Assembly (NCBI RefSeq): GCF_008704395.1
Contig: NZ_CP023695.1
Span: forward strand, 7,502,001-7,566,000
Source: Streptomyces alboniger
GTDB taxonomy: Bacteria > Actinomycetota > Actinomycetes > Streptomycetales > Streptomycetaceae
Length of the DNA stretch: 64,000 nucleotides
Direction: 5' to 3'
Part shown: positions 8,257 through 16,723 of the stretch, piece by piece
How the letters are laid out: each line of letters begins with the position of its first letter
Position numbering within the stretch: position 1 is the stretch's first letter
The notes under the pieces: generated by a model
The model's input: the letters and a program-made list of their open reading frames with translations, nothing else
The model's database searches: none
What the model was told of the DNA's origin: nothing
Program-made: the position numbers and the translations under genes

Positions 8257-8970
8257 ATGGGTGTCCGTCACAGCAGCACGACCGTGCCCACAGCGGCGGC
8301 ACGCGCTCGATCAGTGCTCGCCACCGCATGGTCCTGCGCGGTGACCACGGAGATCGGCAGGGACGAACTCGTGGGCGCCCACAGCGTCACCGACGACGGC
8401 AGGCTGCGGCTGCGCCCGCCCGAGGACAGCGCGCTCGCCGCCGCCCTCATCTGCGCGCCGCACGGCGAGCCGTCCACGCTGGTCGAGTTCGCCGACGTCG
8501 CCCCCGTACCGCTCAGGGACCGGATCCGCGCGCGCCTGTGGCTCTCGGGGTCGCTGGCCTACGACGACGAGCACCTCGTCTTCGAACCGACATGCGCGGT
8601 GCTGCACGATTCGAACGGCGAACGCGAGGGCATCGAACTCGACGAACTCGCCCTGACCATGCCCGATCCGCTCGCCGAGGCCGAGTCGCGGCTGCTCACC
8701 CATCTCGCCGACGCCCACCCGGACGCCGTCGAACAGCTCACCCGCCTCATCAGCCCGGACAGCCTCCAGGGCGTCGTGCGGGTCCGCCCGCTCGCCCTCG
8801 ACCGGCACGGGATCTCCCTGCGCCTCGAACGCGCCCGCAGCCAGGCCGACGTACGCCTGCCGTTCCACCAGGCCGTCGAGGACGTCTCCCAGGTGACGGA
8901 GTGCATGCACGCCCTGCTGGCGAGGGCCCGCCTGTCAACGGCCCGGCGCGGGCGGCCCGTCGGCGGTTGA
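8257..8970 (+). CDS. DUF2470-domain protein under an iron box
   Basis: A 237-residue soluble protein. ATG 8257 is chosen because GGAGG stands six bases upstream. The C-terminal part (LLTHLADAHPDAVEQLTRLISPD, then GVVRVRPLALDRHGISLRL) matches DUF2470, a domain seen fused to or beside heme-utilisation and pyridoxamine-oxidase-like flavin-fold proteins. With the perfect-looking iron box upstream, a role in heme or iron handling is a reasonable inference, not demonstrated. Its last 36 bases overlap the convergent DUF1232 gene. Confidence 0.85.
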   Translation: MGVRHSSTTVPTAAARARSVLATAWSCAVTTEIGRDELVGAHSVTDDGRLRLRPPEDSALAAALICAPHGEPSTLVEFADVAPVPLRDRIRARLWLSGSLAYDDEHLVFEPTCAVLHDSNGEREGIELDELALTMPDPLAEAESRLLTHLADAHPDAVEQLTRLISPDSLQGVVRVRPLALDRHGISLRLERARSQADVRLPFHQAVEDVSQVTECMHALLARARLSTARRGRPVGG

Positions 8971-9249
8971 CCGCATCGGCTGCGTTGACCGCGCTGACCG
9001 CATCGACCGCAGCGCGAGGAGCAGCACCCCGATGTCGTCCAGGTAGACGGGGTCGGGCAGCAGGTCCGCGGGCAGGACGAGATAGGCCACCGCGCCCCAG
9101 AAGACCCACTGCCGTTCGACGGGAAGCCCGGCTCTGCGCAGGGCGCGGCGGGTACGGACGAGGCGTATGAGCAACACGATCGCGACGGCGAGCGTCGCGG
9201 CGACCAGAACGGCTGCGCAGACGAGGAGAACGGTCAGTTCCGTGCTCAT
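8935..9249 (-). CDS. YkvA-family (DUF1232) small membrane protein
   Basis: A 104-residue protein starting at ATG 9249. An N-terminal membrane helix (about residues 5-30, rich in Leu/Val/Ala) is followed by RTRRALRRAG and then the DUF1232 core VAYLVLPADLLPDPVYLDDIGVLLLALR. The LPxDxxPD pattern is the family hallmark. The tail after residue 80 is low-complexity Arg/Ser/Thr/Pro. Function is unknown. It overlaps the convergent iron-box gene by 36 bases. Confidence 0.85.
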   Translation of the reverse strand: MSTELTVLLVCAAVLVAATLAVAIVLLIRLVRTRRALRRAGLPVERQWVFWGAVAYLVLPADLLPDPVYLDDIGVLLLALRSMRSARSTQPMRSTADGPPAPGR

Positions 9250-9309
9250 ACGCACGTACGTTACCGACGGCGGCGCCCCTCGTCGCGGTGTGGCGGGCAT
9301 GATGGCGGG

Positions 9310-9888
9310 GTGAATGCGCAACCGAAGTCCCTCGCGCCCGTCCAGGCGCTGATCGTCATAGACATGCAGTCCGCCTTCGTCAGCGGCCACGAGGCGGTGC
9401 CCGAGGCGGGCCGCCTGCTCGGCGTGGTCGGCGACCTCATGGCCCGGGCCCGCGAGAGCGGCGCGCTCGTCGTCCAGTTGCAGAACGACGGGGAGCCCGG
9501 CGCCTGCGATGAACCGGACACTCCCGGCTGGCGCGTCCACCTGCCCGTGGACGCCGGCCGCGGCGAGGTCGTCCTGCGCAAGACGGTGGACGACGGTTTC
9601 GAGGAGACCCGCCTGGAGGAGCTGCTGCGGGAGGCCGGGGCCACGGACTTGGCCCTCTGCGGCGTCATGTCCGAGATGTGCGTGAGCGCCACCGCGCGCA
9701 CTGCCCTGGACCTCGGCTTCCGTGTCGTCCTGCCGCACGACGCCCATGCGACGTACGACATTCCGGCCGCCGAGGGCATCAGCGACCTGGTGCCCGCCGC
9801 GGTCGTCTCGCGCGTCGCCGAGTGGGCCCTCGGCGACGAGGTCGAGGTCGTCGCCCAGGCCCGCGACGTAGGCTTCACGAAGCCCTGA
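9310..9888 (+). CDS. Cysteine hydrolase (isochorismatase-like)
   Basis: A 192-residue protein with a GTG start at 9310. The isochorismatase-fold catalytic triad is visible: Asp in ALIVIDMQSAF, Lys in VVLRKTVDDGF, and Cys in CGVMSEMCVSATARTA. The arrangement fits nicotinamidase or N-carbamoylsarcosine amidase relatives that cut C-N bonds. The substrate is not apparent. Its 3' end overlaps the convergent lactonase gene by 14 bases. Confidence 0.88.
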   Translation: MNAQPKSLAPVQALIVIDMQSAFVSGHEAVPEAGRLLGVVGDLMARARESGALVVQLQNDGEPGACDEPDTPGWRVHLPVDAGRGEVVLRKTVDDGFEETRLEELLREAGATDLALCGVMSEMCVSATARTALDLGFRVVLPHDAHATYDIPAAEGISDLVPAAVVSRVAEWALGDEVEVVAQARDVGFTKP

Positions 9889-11152
9889 CCCGGTCGGCGG
9901 GCGGCCCGGGCAGCGCGCACACCGCGGCCGGTGCCGCGAACGGCTCGCCCGCGGGGCGCAGTCCACCGCCGCGCCGGTCGACGTGGAACACGGACACCGA
10001 GTCCGACTTCTGGTTCGCGGTGAACAGCAGCCGCTCGGAGGGGGAGAGGGCCAGGTGCCGGGGGAAGTCCCCGCGCACCGGCACCGTGTCCAGGAGCCGC
10101 AGCCGGGCGCCGCCGCCCTCGACCGCGTACCGTGCGAGGCTGTTGTGGCCCCGGTTGGCGAGGAAGGCGAAGCGCCCCTCGCGCGTCACCACGAACTGTG
10201 CCGGGTAGTTGGTACCGCCGCCCGAACCCGTCGACTGCGGTTCACCCGGTGTGAGGCGGCCGGTGCCGGGATCGTAGGCGCAGACGACGACCGTGTCGTC
10301 CACCTCGTTGGCGAGGTAGGCGAAGCGCCCCGAGGGGTGGAAGGCGAGATGGCGTGGCCCCGCGCCGGGCCGCAGGATCGCCTGGGACACCCGGCGGAGC
10401 GTGCCCGCGTCGCCGTCGAGCCGGTAGGTGTAGACGGTGTCGTTGCCGAGGTCGACGGCGAGGATGTGGCGGCCGTCCGGGGACGTGACGATCTGGTGCG
10501 CGTGCGGTCCCTCCTGGCCCGGCCCCGGTGGCGGCGAGGTGTGCCTGACCACGTCCGTACGCTCGCCCAGCGCACCGGACGCGGCGATGGGGTGCACGGC
10601 CACGCTGCCGGAACGGTAGTTCGCGCTGAGCAGCCAGCGGCCGCTCGGGTGCACCGAGAGGTGACAGGGGCCCGCGCCGCCGGTGCCGCGCGTCCCGAGG
10701 ACCTCGTGCTTGCCGCCGGGGGAGAGCGCGACCGCGGTCACTTGGCCCTTGTCCCGCTCGCTGACGGCGTAGAGCGTGCGGCCCGAGGGGTGCAGTGCCA
10801 GGTAGGAGGGGTCGGGCACGCCACCGAGCGTCCCGGTGCCGGTGACACGGCCCGTCGTCTCGTCGTAGGTCGCCAGAGTGATGCCCGACCCGCCGCCCTC
10901 CTGGGAGGTGTACGTCCCCACGAACAACTGCCGCTCACGGCCCGGAGGATGAGCCGCCGACGGGTCGGGGTCCTTGCGCGGCGAGCCCTCGCGCGTGCTG
11001 TCTGTGCTGTCGCGGTCCGGCGGCTCCGGGGAGGCGCAGGCCGCGGTGGAGGACAGCGCCCCCGCCGCGGCCGCCCCCGCCAGCGCTCCGATGAACCGCC
11101 GACGCCCCGGACGGCTACCCCGGGCCCCGGCCGACCCTGTTCCCCTGTCCAT
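9875..11152 (-). CDS. Tat-exported lipoprotein, YbhE/lactonase-type beta-propeller
   Basis: A 425-residue exported protein. The N-terminus has a twin-arginine motif (RRRFIG), a hydrophobic stretch, and a lipobox-like LSSTAAC, so it is probably a Tat-targeted lipoprotein. A Pro/Asp/Ser linker follows. The mature part is a seven-bladed propeller of the 6-phosphogluconolactonase/carboxymuconate-cyclase family, with repeated HPSGR blade motifs (YLALHPSGRTLYAVSE, HLSVHPSGRWLLSANY, HLAFHPSGRFAYLANE). Cytoplasmic members hydrolyse 6-phosphogluconolactone; an extracellular lipoprotein more likely acts on another lactone or has a binding role. Confidence 0.88.
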   Translation of the reverse strand: MDRGTGSAGARGSRPGRRRFIGALAGAAAAGALSSTAACASPEPPDRDSTDSTREGSPRKDPDPSAAHPPGRERQLFVGTYTSQEGGGSGITLATYDETTGRVTGTGTLGGVPDPSYLALHPSGRTLYAVSERDKGQVTAVALSPGGKHEVLGTRGTGGAGPCHLSVHPSGRWLLSANYRSGSVAVHPIAASGALGERTDVVRHTSPPPGPGQEGPHAHQIVTSPDGRHILAVDLGNDTVYTYRLDGDAGTLRRVSQAILRPGAGPRHLAFHPSGRFAYLANEVDDTVVVCAYDPGTGRLTPGEPQSTGSGGGTNYPAQFVVTREGRFAFLANRGHNSLARYAVEGGGARLRLLDTVPVRGDFPRHLALSPSERLLFTANQKSDSVSVFHVDRRGGGLRPAGEPFAAPAAVCALPGPPADRVRAS

Positions 11153-11402
11153 GGCTGCACTCCCTGTTCATCGCCGCACCTCGTGGGCCGGTGGTGACGG
11201 ATGTGCCAGCCACAGTGCCCCCTCCAAGATCGGGCCGACAAGTGACGCACCGCCGTGCGCCGCGACCGACCCCCACAGGGTGAGCCGCGGCTCCCGGGGT
11301 CCGCCGCCCGGCGGAGGCGACCGGTCCCGGAGGGCGACGCCATGGCGCCGCTCACGCGCAAGCCTCGACGGGTACGGCGATCTCCGGCCCCGGGAGGAAA
11401 CA

Positions 11403-12560
11403 TTGACGGCCCCCTCGCACACCCCCGACATCAGGCGCGCATGGCGAAGAGCCGGCGGCCCGCCCGCCCCCCGGCGCCGCCCCTGGCCCGACTGGGCTCC
11501 CCTCGTCGCGCAGGTCTGGGGCGCTCTGTACGCCGCGGTCATCGGCGGCTGGGCCGCGACGGGCACCGCCGTGCCGCTCAGGGCACACACGTACCAACCG
11601 GTGGCCTTCCTGCTCGCCCAGGCGGGTCTCGCGGTGCTGGCCGCGGGCGTCTGCGCGGTGGCGACCGGGAACCGCTCCCGAAGGGGCCGGATGGCGGCAG
11701 GGGCGTTGCTCGCGCTCCTGATCCCCGCCTTCGGCTGGGGCACGATCGGACTGCCGATACATTTCGTGACGCTCGCGTCGGGCTCCGGAGTGGAGAGCGC
11801 GACAGGGCTCGTCCATACGCTCCTGAACACGTGTGGCGCCGGACTCCTCGCCATGGTCGCCGTGGCACATCGGCGCAGGCTGCGCGGACGGTGCGCCCGC
11901 TGCGGGCAGGTGCACGACGGGTCGGGCGAAGGCATGTGGACCGCCTTGACCCACCCGCCCGCCACCACCGCGTCGGCACGGACCCGCGTGACGGCGTACG
12001 TCCTCCTGTGCGGGCTGCTGCCCTGGGCCGTGGTCAAGACCGTCTGGCTCTTCGGCGGCGACGCCATCGGTGTGAGCGGTGAGGCCTGGCGGAACGACGT
12101 CGAGGCGGAGGCGACGGGTGCCTCGCGGGCCCTGGCCTCGGTCGGCGTCGACGTGTCCGTGCTCGCGGCGCTGCTCGGCGTCTTCCTGCTGGCCGGCCTC
12201 ATGTACCGCTGGGGGCAGGTGTTCCCGCGCTGGACGCCGCTGCTCGCCGGTCGGCGCGTGCCGCGGCTGCTGCCGTTGATCCCCGCCTGGCTCACCGGCG
12301 GAGCCCTCTCGGTCTACGGCACCGGACTCCTCGTATACGCCCTGCTGAGCGCGGTCGGTGTGGTGCCGGGACTCGAACCGGTCGGGGTGTTCACCACCAC
12401 CGAGGGGCTGGCCTGGATGGTGGCCTTCGGCGGCATGTCCTTCGGCGGCCTGGGCGCGGGCCTGCTCGTGGCGACCCGTTCGTACGCGGCGCGTAGCCGA
12501 CCGGTGTGCGCAGCCGACCGGTGCGCGGACGCCTACCGCCTCGAACCAGCCGGGAGTTGA
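11403..12560 (+). CDS. Polytopic membrane protein of unknown function
   Basis: A 385-residue protein read from TTG 11403, chosen because GGGAGG lies five bases upstream and the sequence before it has no hydrophobic content. About eight membrane helices can be seen, beginning with APLVAQVWGALYAAVIGGWA. Between helices is a soluble loop with CARCGQVHDGSGEG, a possible CxxC metal-binding or redox site. Many Streptomyces genomes have similar unnamed membrane proteins. The 250-bp gap before it, toward the divergent lactonase gene, shows no other gene. Confidence 0.75.
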   Translation: MTAPSHTPDIRRAWRRAGGPPAPRRRPWPDWAPLVAQVWGALYAAVIGGWAATGTAVPLRAHTYQPVAFLLAQAGLAVLAAGVCAVATGNRSRRGRMAAGALLALLIPAFGWGTIGLPIHFVTLASGSGVESATGLVHTLLNTCGAGLLAMVAVAHRRRLRGRCARCGQVHDGSGEGMWTALTHPPATTASARTRVTAYVLLCGLLPWAVVKTVWLFGGDAIGVSGEAWRNDVEAEATGASRALASVGVDVSVLAALLGVFLLAGLMYRWGQVFPRWTPLLAGRRVPRLLPLIPAWLTGGALSVYGTGLLVYALLSAVGVVPGLEPVGVFTTTEGLAWMVAFGGMSFGGLGAGLLVATRSYAARSRPVCAADRCADAYRLEPAGS

Positions 12561-12634
12561 CCACTGAGCGCCATCGCTCCGATACGGTGTGCGGGCCATT
12601 TGCCAACGCGCACCGACATACGAGGAGTTGACGC

Positions 12635-13251
12635 GTGGGCCACAGTCATGTGACCCGGATCCGGACCGTCCTGGCCACGCTGGGTGTCGCCGCCGCCATG
12701 ACGGCGGCGCCCGCAGCGAGTGCCACGGCCACCGCCGCCCCCGCGCCTCCGGTGGCCGCCGGAGCGGCGCACGAGCCGTGTGCAGGGGAGTTACGAGGGG
12801 ACTCCCGCCTCGGCCCGGCATGGCTCCCCAAGAAGTGGCAGCGTCCCGTCGGTCCGCTCCTGAAGAACTGGAAGCGCACGGGCAAGCTGTCGCCGAAGGC
12901 CTTCCTCAAGAAGTACTGGGAGGGCCCCGCGGACACCGGCAGCTGGAAGTACCCGCCCAACGACGGTTTCGAGACGGTCAACGGACAGGTCGACAAGCAC
13001 CCCGAGCGCCTGGACGCCGGGAAGCGGCTCGACCGCTTCGGTTCGGAGTACGGCTCGTATCTGGCGCCCGCGGGTGACTCCTACGCCGAGCGCGCCCTGC
13101 CGCCGCAGAACCTCAACACCCGGGACGCGAACAGCCGGGCGGCAGCCAGCAGATCAAGCTGGACCGGGTCTTCCTGAACCCGGGCGAGGGCCAGCGTCTC
13201 AACGTGAAGTGGCTGCTCGACCACGGCTACCTGGAGCCCGTCACCGGCTGA
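12635..13251 (+). pseudogene. Broken TNT-domain secreted toxin-like gene
   Basis: From GTG 12635 (after CGAGGAG) there is a signal peptide ending near ATATAAPAP, then the sequence typical of TNT-domain (NAD-glycohydrolase toxin fold) proteins: LSPKAFLKKYWEGPADTGSW, DGFETVNGQ, LDRFGSEYGSYLAPAG and RALPPQNLNTRD. After that the frame is wrong and stops at 13177. The missing end is readable in another frame as EQPGGSQQIKLDRVFLNPGE and NVKWLLDHGYLEPVTG to a stop at 13251. In intact homologues about 25-30 residues separate NLNT from the Gln-Pro-Gly block, so an internal deletion plus frameshift near 13125-13135 has inactivated it. Confidence 0.8.
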
Positions 13252-13305
13252 CCGCCGCCCGGCGAGAGCAGCCCGCGGCCCGCGCCACCAAGAGAGGTGA
13301 ACTTC

Positions 13306-13440
13306 ATGGACGTCCGGGAACTGCGGTCGGCGCTCAGGGCGTGGGAAGTCGGGACCTACGAACGGGGAATGCGCCCCCCTCTGGCCCGCCACCGGGACGA
13401 GGCGACGGCCTGCGCCGACCTGCTGCGCCGGCTGACCTGA
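13306..13440 (+). pseudogene. Shrunken partner gene downstream of the TNT gene
   Basis: A 44-codon frame (MDVRELRSALRAWEVGTYER, ending DLLRRLT) starts at ATG 13306 with GAGAGGTGA upstream. The first 12 residues and the last 30 look like the two ends of the small proteins encoded after TNT-domain genes in Streptomyces, with the middle missing. I infer an in-frame internal deletion, parallel to the decay of the toxin gene. It could instead be a genuine small protein. The homology is from memory and unverified. Confidence 0.5.
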
Positions 13441-13462
13441 GGCGCCGTGCGGGGCGGCTCCC

Positions 13463-13633
13463 TCAGCCCTCCGGGCGCAGCAGGCCGCGTTCGTACGCCT
13501 TGAGCAGCCGCTGCGGGACCATGTGCCGCTCGCCGTCCACGGTGACGGGCACCAGCTGCGGGGTGCTGGCCTTCCACTGGGCTCGGCGGTGGCGGGTGTT
13601 GCTGCGGGACATCTTGCGCTTGGGTACGGCCAT
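13463..13633 (-). CDS. rpmF: 50S ribosomal protein L32, cysteine-free paralogue
   Basis: A 56-residue protein too short for most gene lists. It reads [20 protein letters not shown], the universal L32 start, then [21 protein letters not shown] and ends RGLLRPEG. The standard L32 has two CxxC pairs that bind zinc; this one has no cysteine at all, so it is the zinc-independent C-minus form. In Streptomyces such paralogues replace zinc-binding ribosomal proteins during zinc starvation under Zur repression. A Zur-box-like palindrome lies 47 bases upstream of its start, consistent with this. Confidence 0.93.
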   Translation of the reverse strand: MAVPKRKMSRSNTRHRRAQWKASTPQLVPVTVDGERHMVPQRLLKAYERGLLRPEG

Positions 13634-13679
13634 GGGGTCCTCCTGGGATGTGGGGGCGGGTGGCGCACCCGACGCTATA

Positions 13680-13700
13680 TGAAAATGGATCCCATTAACA
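13680..13700 (-). promoter_or_regulatory. Zur-box-like palindrome upstream of rpmF
   Basis: An interrupted palindrome reads TGaaAATGG, spacer ATC, CCATTaaCA. The arms are exact complements apart from the two A pairs written in lower case. AAATG/CATT symmetry of this length fits actinobacterial Zur sites. It overlaps the last bases of the DoxX gene and precedes rpmF by 47 bp, where a promoter would sit. The surrounding DNA is locally AT-rich (ATATGAAAATGG). Confidence 0.7.
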
Positions 13701-14063
13701 ACTGGCGATCGCGACCGCCCCCGCCCAGGCGAGATACGCGGCGTTCACGACGATCCGCGCCGCCACTCCCGGCCGCGTGTCGAGGAACCGCACGGCGGTA
13801 CGGGTGTGCCGCGCCGCGTCCAGATGTGAGACCTGAAAGACGGCGAGCAGTACGACGGCGGCCCAGCCTCCTGCGCCACGCGTGACGGGGAAGAACAGCA
13901 GCCCCGCGACCGCCAGTTCGGCGACGGCGCTGACGGCGACGATGATGGTGGGCGCCGGCATCCAGGCCGGGACCAGGGTGCGGAAGTACGCGGGGAGCAC
14001 GACGTGGGCGACAGCCGTGCAGGACAGGAAGACGGCGAGGGCAAGGGCGGCGAGGGTGTGCAT
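13695..14063 (-). CDS. DoxX-family membrane protein
   Basis: A 122-residue protein starting at ATG 14063 with four predicted membrane helices. The pattern [22 protein letters not shown], then [21 protein letters not shown] and a His-rich turn ([11 protein letters not shown]), fits the small DoxX/DoxD-like family, whose members are linked to redox or thiosulfate metabolism in some organisms. The function is uncertain here. It is divergent from an AraC-type gene, a likely regulator. Its stop codon lies inside the Zur-box-like palindrome. Confidence 0.82.
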   Translation of the reverse strand: MHTLAALALAVFLSCTAVAHVVLPAYFRTLVPAWMPAPTIIVAVSAVAELAVAGLLFFPVTRGAGGWAAVVLLAVFQVSHLDAARHTRTAVRFLDTRPGVAARIVVNAAYLAWAGAVAIASC

Positions 14064-14234
14064 GCGGCGATGGTCGCGATGGGGCCCGAGACGCGTATTG
14101 AACAGAACGCTTGGGGGTGCGGTGGCGTTCCCGGGCGGGGCCGGACGACAGCGTTGCTGCCCGGCCGGGACCCGGCCGCGTCGCGGGACCCGGCCGTGCG
14201 GGACTCGGTCGCATCGCGGGGCCCGGTCGCGTCG

Positions 14235-14939
14235 GTGAGGCCGACCGCGCCGCCGGTGCTCGCCCTCGCCGGTGACCTCGCCGTCTTCGCCGAATCCCGT
14301 GCCTACGAAGTGGCATGGCACCGGCACCCGGCCTGGAAGCTCGTCCTGCCGCTGGGTGGTCACGCCGTGGTGGGGGAGTCGGTGGGGGCGGGCGTGCTGG
14401 TGCCACCGCAGTACGCGCACGTCTGCGCCACCTCGTCCGCGTTCGTCGCCGTCTTCGTCGAGGCCTGGTGTCTGCGGGCCGACCCCGCCTCGCCGACGTG
14501 GTTGGACGGGCGGGCCGTGCGGCGGCTCCTCGACGCCGCGAGCAGCGGTACCGGTGGAGGCCTGGACGCGGAGGCGCTGGGGACGGAAGCGGCCGCGTTC
14601 GCCGGGGCGCGGCCGGGTGTCGATCCGCGTGCCCTCCATGCCGTACGGGCATCGGTGCGCGCCTCTCGCATCGACGCCGTCGCCGCCGAGCTGGGCCTCT
14701 CACCGGCCCGGCTGCGCGCCCTGGTCGCGGCGGAGATCGGCGTTCCGCTGGCCACCATGCGCCAGTGGCGTCGGCTGCGGGAAGCGTTCGGCTCGCTTGT
14801 CGGAGCGGGAGGTGCGGGAGGCGCGGAGGGCATCGCGGGGGCCGCCGCCGAAGCAGGCTTCGCGGATCAGGCGCACCTCACCCGCGCCGCCCGGCGCTTC
14901 ACCGGGCGTACTCCCGGATCGCTGGGCGGACGCCGCTGA
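14235..14939 (+). CDS. AraC-family transcriptional regulator
   Basis: The frame is open from 14079, but I prefer GTG 14235 (234 residues). The sequence before it is low-complexity (repeated RDPA/ASRDP-like words), and the recognisable protein starts at VLALAGDLAVF. The N-terminal part is a cupin-like sensing domain (EVAWHRHPAWKLVLPLGG, PPQYAHVCATSSAFVAVFVE). The C-terminal AraC helix-turn-helix pair includes AAELGLSPARLRALV and EAGFADQAHLTRAARRFTGR, followed by TPGSLGG. It is divergent from DoxX. The start is uncertain by up to 52 codons. Confidence 0.8.
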   Translation: MRPTAPPVLALAGDLAVFAESRAYEVAWHRHPAWKLVLPLGGHAVVGESVGAGVLVPPQYAHVCATSSAFVAVFVEAWCLRADPASPTWLDGRAVRRLLDAASSGTGGGLDAEALGTEAAAFAGARPGVDPRALHAVRASVRASRIDAVAAELGLSPARLRALVAAEIGVPLATMRQWRRLREAFGSLVGAGGAGGAEGIAGAAAEAGFADQAHLTRAARRFTGRTPGSLGGRR

Positions 14940-15030
14940 GTGGCCCTCGGACCAACACGATCCCCGGCCGAAGACTAACCCTGGACTTGAGGTTGAGGGG
15001 CGATGGGCCACCTGCCACCCCGGACAGGCC

Positions 15031-16272
15031 CTAGTCGCCCACGACAGCGGCCGGTTTCGGTGCCGCACGCTCCCGCCGGGGCAGCAGCAGCGGGGTGGCC
15101 AGCATGAGCAGGCCCGCGATCGCGATCGCGGCGCGCGGGCCGGCGGCGGCGGCCAGCAGCCCCCACAGGGCGGTCATGGCCGCCGTGGTGGTCTTGCCGG
15201 TGACCGACCAGGCGGACAGGGTGCGGACCACACGGTCCGCCGGGATCTGTTCGAGGCGGTACGTGGCGAGCACCGGAGCGTACACACCGCAGCAGGTGAT
15301 CACGCCGAACTCGACGACCATGACGAGGAAGAGCCCGCTGACGCCGGGGTGGACGAGGGCGAGCCCCACGGGCCAGCACACGCGCAGCACCCCCGAGGCG
15401 AGCAGGACCGTGCGCTGCCCGAACCGTGCCACGAGGGGCGGGGCGAGCCGTGAGCCGATCAGGCCGCCGATACAGGGGACGGCGAAGGCGAGGCCGTACT
15501 GCCAGGGCGCGAAGCCTAGGCTGCCCAGCATCAGCACCGCGAGCAGCGGCGTGGCCGCCATGATCAGGCCGTTCACCAGCACCGTGTTGAAGAACAACGG
15601 ACGCAGATTCGGATCGGCCAGGATGTAGCGCCACCCGTCGAGCAGATCCCTGCCCCGAAGCCGGGCGGGCGCACCGGTGCGGACGGGGTGGGGTTCCTTT
15701 CCGCCGATCGCCCGGATGCCCACGGCCGAGAGCAGATAGCTGACCGCGTCGGCGGTCACCGTCATCACGGGGCCGAACAGGCCGATCGCCGCCCCGCCGA
15801 GAGGCGGCCCGAGCATGGTGGCCGTCCAGGCCGTCGACTCGAACCGCCCGTTCGCGACGAGCAGGTCCCGCGGCGGGACGAGCGTCTTGAGGAAAGCAGC
15901 GGAGGCCGCGCCGAACGTGATGTCGGCCGCGGCGACCACCACCGACACGACGAGCAGCTGCGCGAAGCCGAGCAGCCCGAGCGCGTACGCCGCGGGAACG
16001 CTCACCAGCGCCGCGAACCGCACGAGATCCATCGCGACCATCACCGGCTGCTTGCGGCGGAACTCGACCCAGGGCCCGAGGGGCACCGCGACCGCCGCGC
16101 CCACCGCGAGCCCCGACGCGGCGAGGAGAGCCACTTCCGTGGGGCCGTTGTGCAGCACCAGGATCGCGATCAGGGGAAACGCGTCGAACGCCAGCCGCGT
16201 ACCGAACGTACTGACCGCGTACGCCGCCCACAGCCACCCGAACCGCCGCCCGAGCGACCGCCTCCCCACCAC
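15031..16272 (-). CDS. MFS transporter
   Basis: A 413-residue major facilitator from GTG 16272, chosen because GGAGG stands nine bases upstream; ATG 16314 and GTG 16329 are in-frame alternatives. Twelve hydrophobic segments are visible. The hydrophilic middle loop is GIRAIGGKEPHPVRTGAPAR followed by LRGRDLLDGWRYILADPNLR, the typical central loop of enterobactin-exporter-like (EntS/MFS_3) proteins. The substrate is unknown. It stands alone, convergent with the AraC gene. Confidence 0.88.
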   Translation of the reverse strand: MVGRRSLGRRFGWLWAAYAVSTFGTRLAFDAFPLIAILVLHNGPTEVALLAASGLAVGAAVAVPLGPWVEFRRKQPVMVAMDLVRFAALVSVPAAYALGLLGFAQLLVVSVVVAAADITFGAASAAFLKTLVPPRDLLVANGRFESTAWTATMLGPPLGGAAIGLFGPVMTVTADAVSYLLSAVGIRAIGGKEPHPVRTGAPARLRGRDLLDGWRYILADPNLRPLFFNTVLVNGLIMAATPLLAVLMLGSLGFAPWQYGLAFAVPCIGGLIGSRLAPPLVARFGQRTVLLASGVLRVCWPVGLALVHPGVSGLFLVMVVEFGVITCCGVYAPVLATYRLEQIPADRVVRTLSAWSVTGKTTTAAMTALWGLLAAAAGPRAAIAIAGLLMLATPLLLPRRERAAPKPAAVVGD

Positions 16273-16432
16273 TGTGCGCCCCCTCCCCGAACAACCCCGC
16301 GTCGACCGCGCCATCCAAGCGAATGACACCCCGCCCGATCAAACGGATGACACCCGGACGCCGCGTTCCGGACCCCGGGAGGGGCCTGGCGAGGGTGAGC
16401 GACGAACGGCTCGCCGTGGAAGAGTTCCGAAC

Positions 16433-16663
16433 ATGAGCGAGTACCCGTACGAGGCGCACCCCCGGATCACCGTCCTCCGTGTCCAGCCCGGCAGCCCGCC
16501 GTTCCGCGTCGTGGAGATCGACGGCGAGGTGGTCGGCAAGGCGAAGACCATTACGGACGTCCTGGACGCGGCCGTGATGGCAGGCATCACCGTGCACGAC
16601 CTCGACGATCCGGACGCCGTGCGCTGGGTGGGCGGCGACAAGTTCACCTGGCGACCGCACTGA
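16433..16663 (+). CDS. Small conserved protein, 76 residues
   Basis: ATG 16433 opens a 76-residue acidic protein (MSEYPYEAHPRITVLRVQPG..., ending GDKFTWRPH) without membrane helices or known motifs. It has a compact mixed alpha/beta look with a HDLDDPDAVRWVGG segment. I recall similar small Streptomyces hypothetical proteins but no assigned function. It is divergent from the MFS gene. Confidence 0.75.
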   Translation: MSEYPYEAHPRITVLRVQPGSPPFRVVEIDGEVVGKAKTITDVLDAAVMAGITVHDLDDPDAVRWVGGDKFTWRPH

Positions 16664-16723
16664 CCTCGTAGGGCGGGAGAACGCGTCGGCCTCCGCCGTC
16701 CGTGGAGCGGGGGGCGGCGCGGA

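Noticed and set aside
14140..14240. Minisatellite-like GGGACCCGG repeats before the AraC gene
   Set aside because: The words are imperfect and consistent with GC-biased low complexity; no regular period could be fixed.
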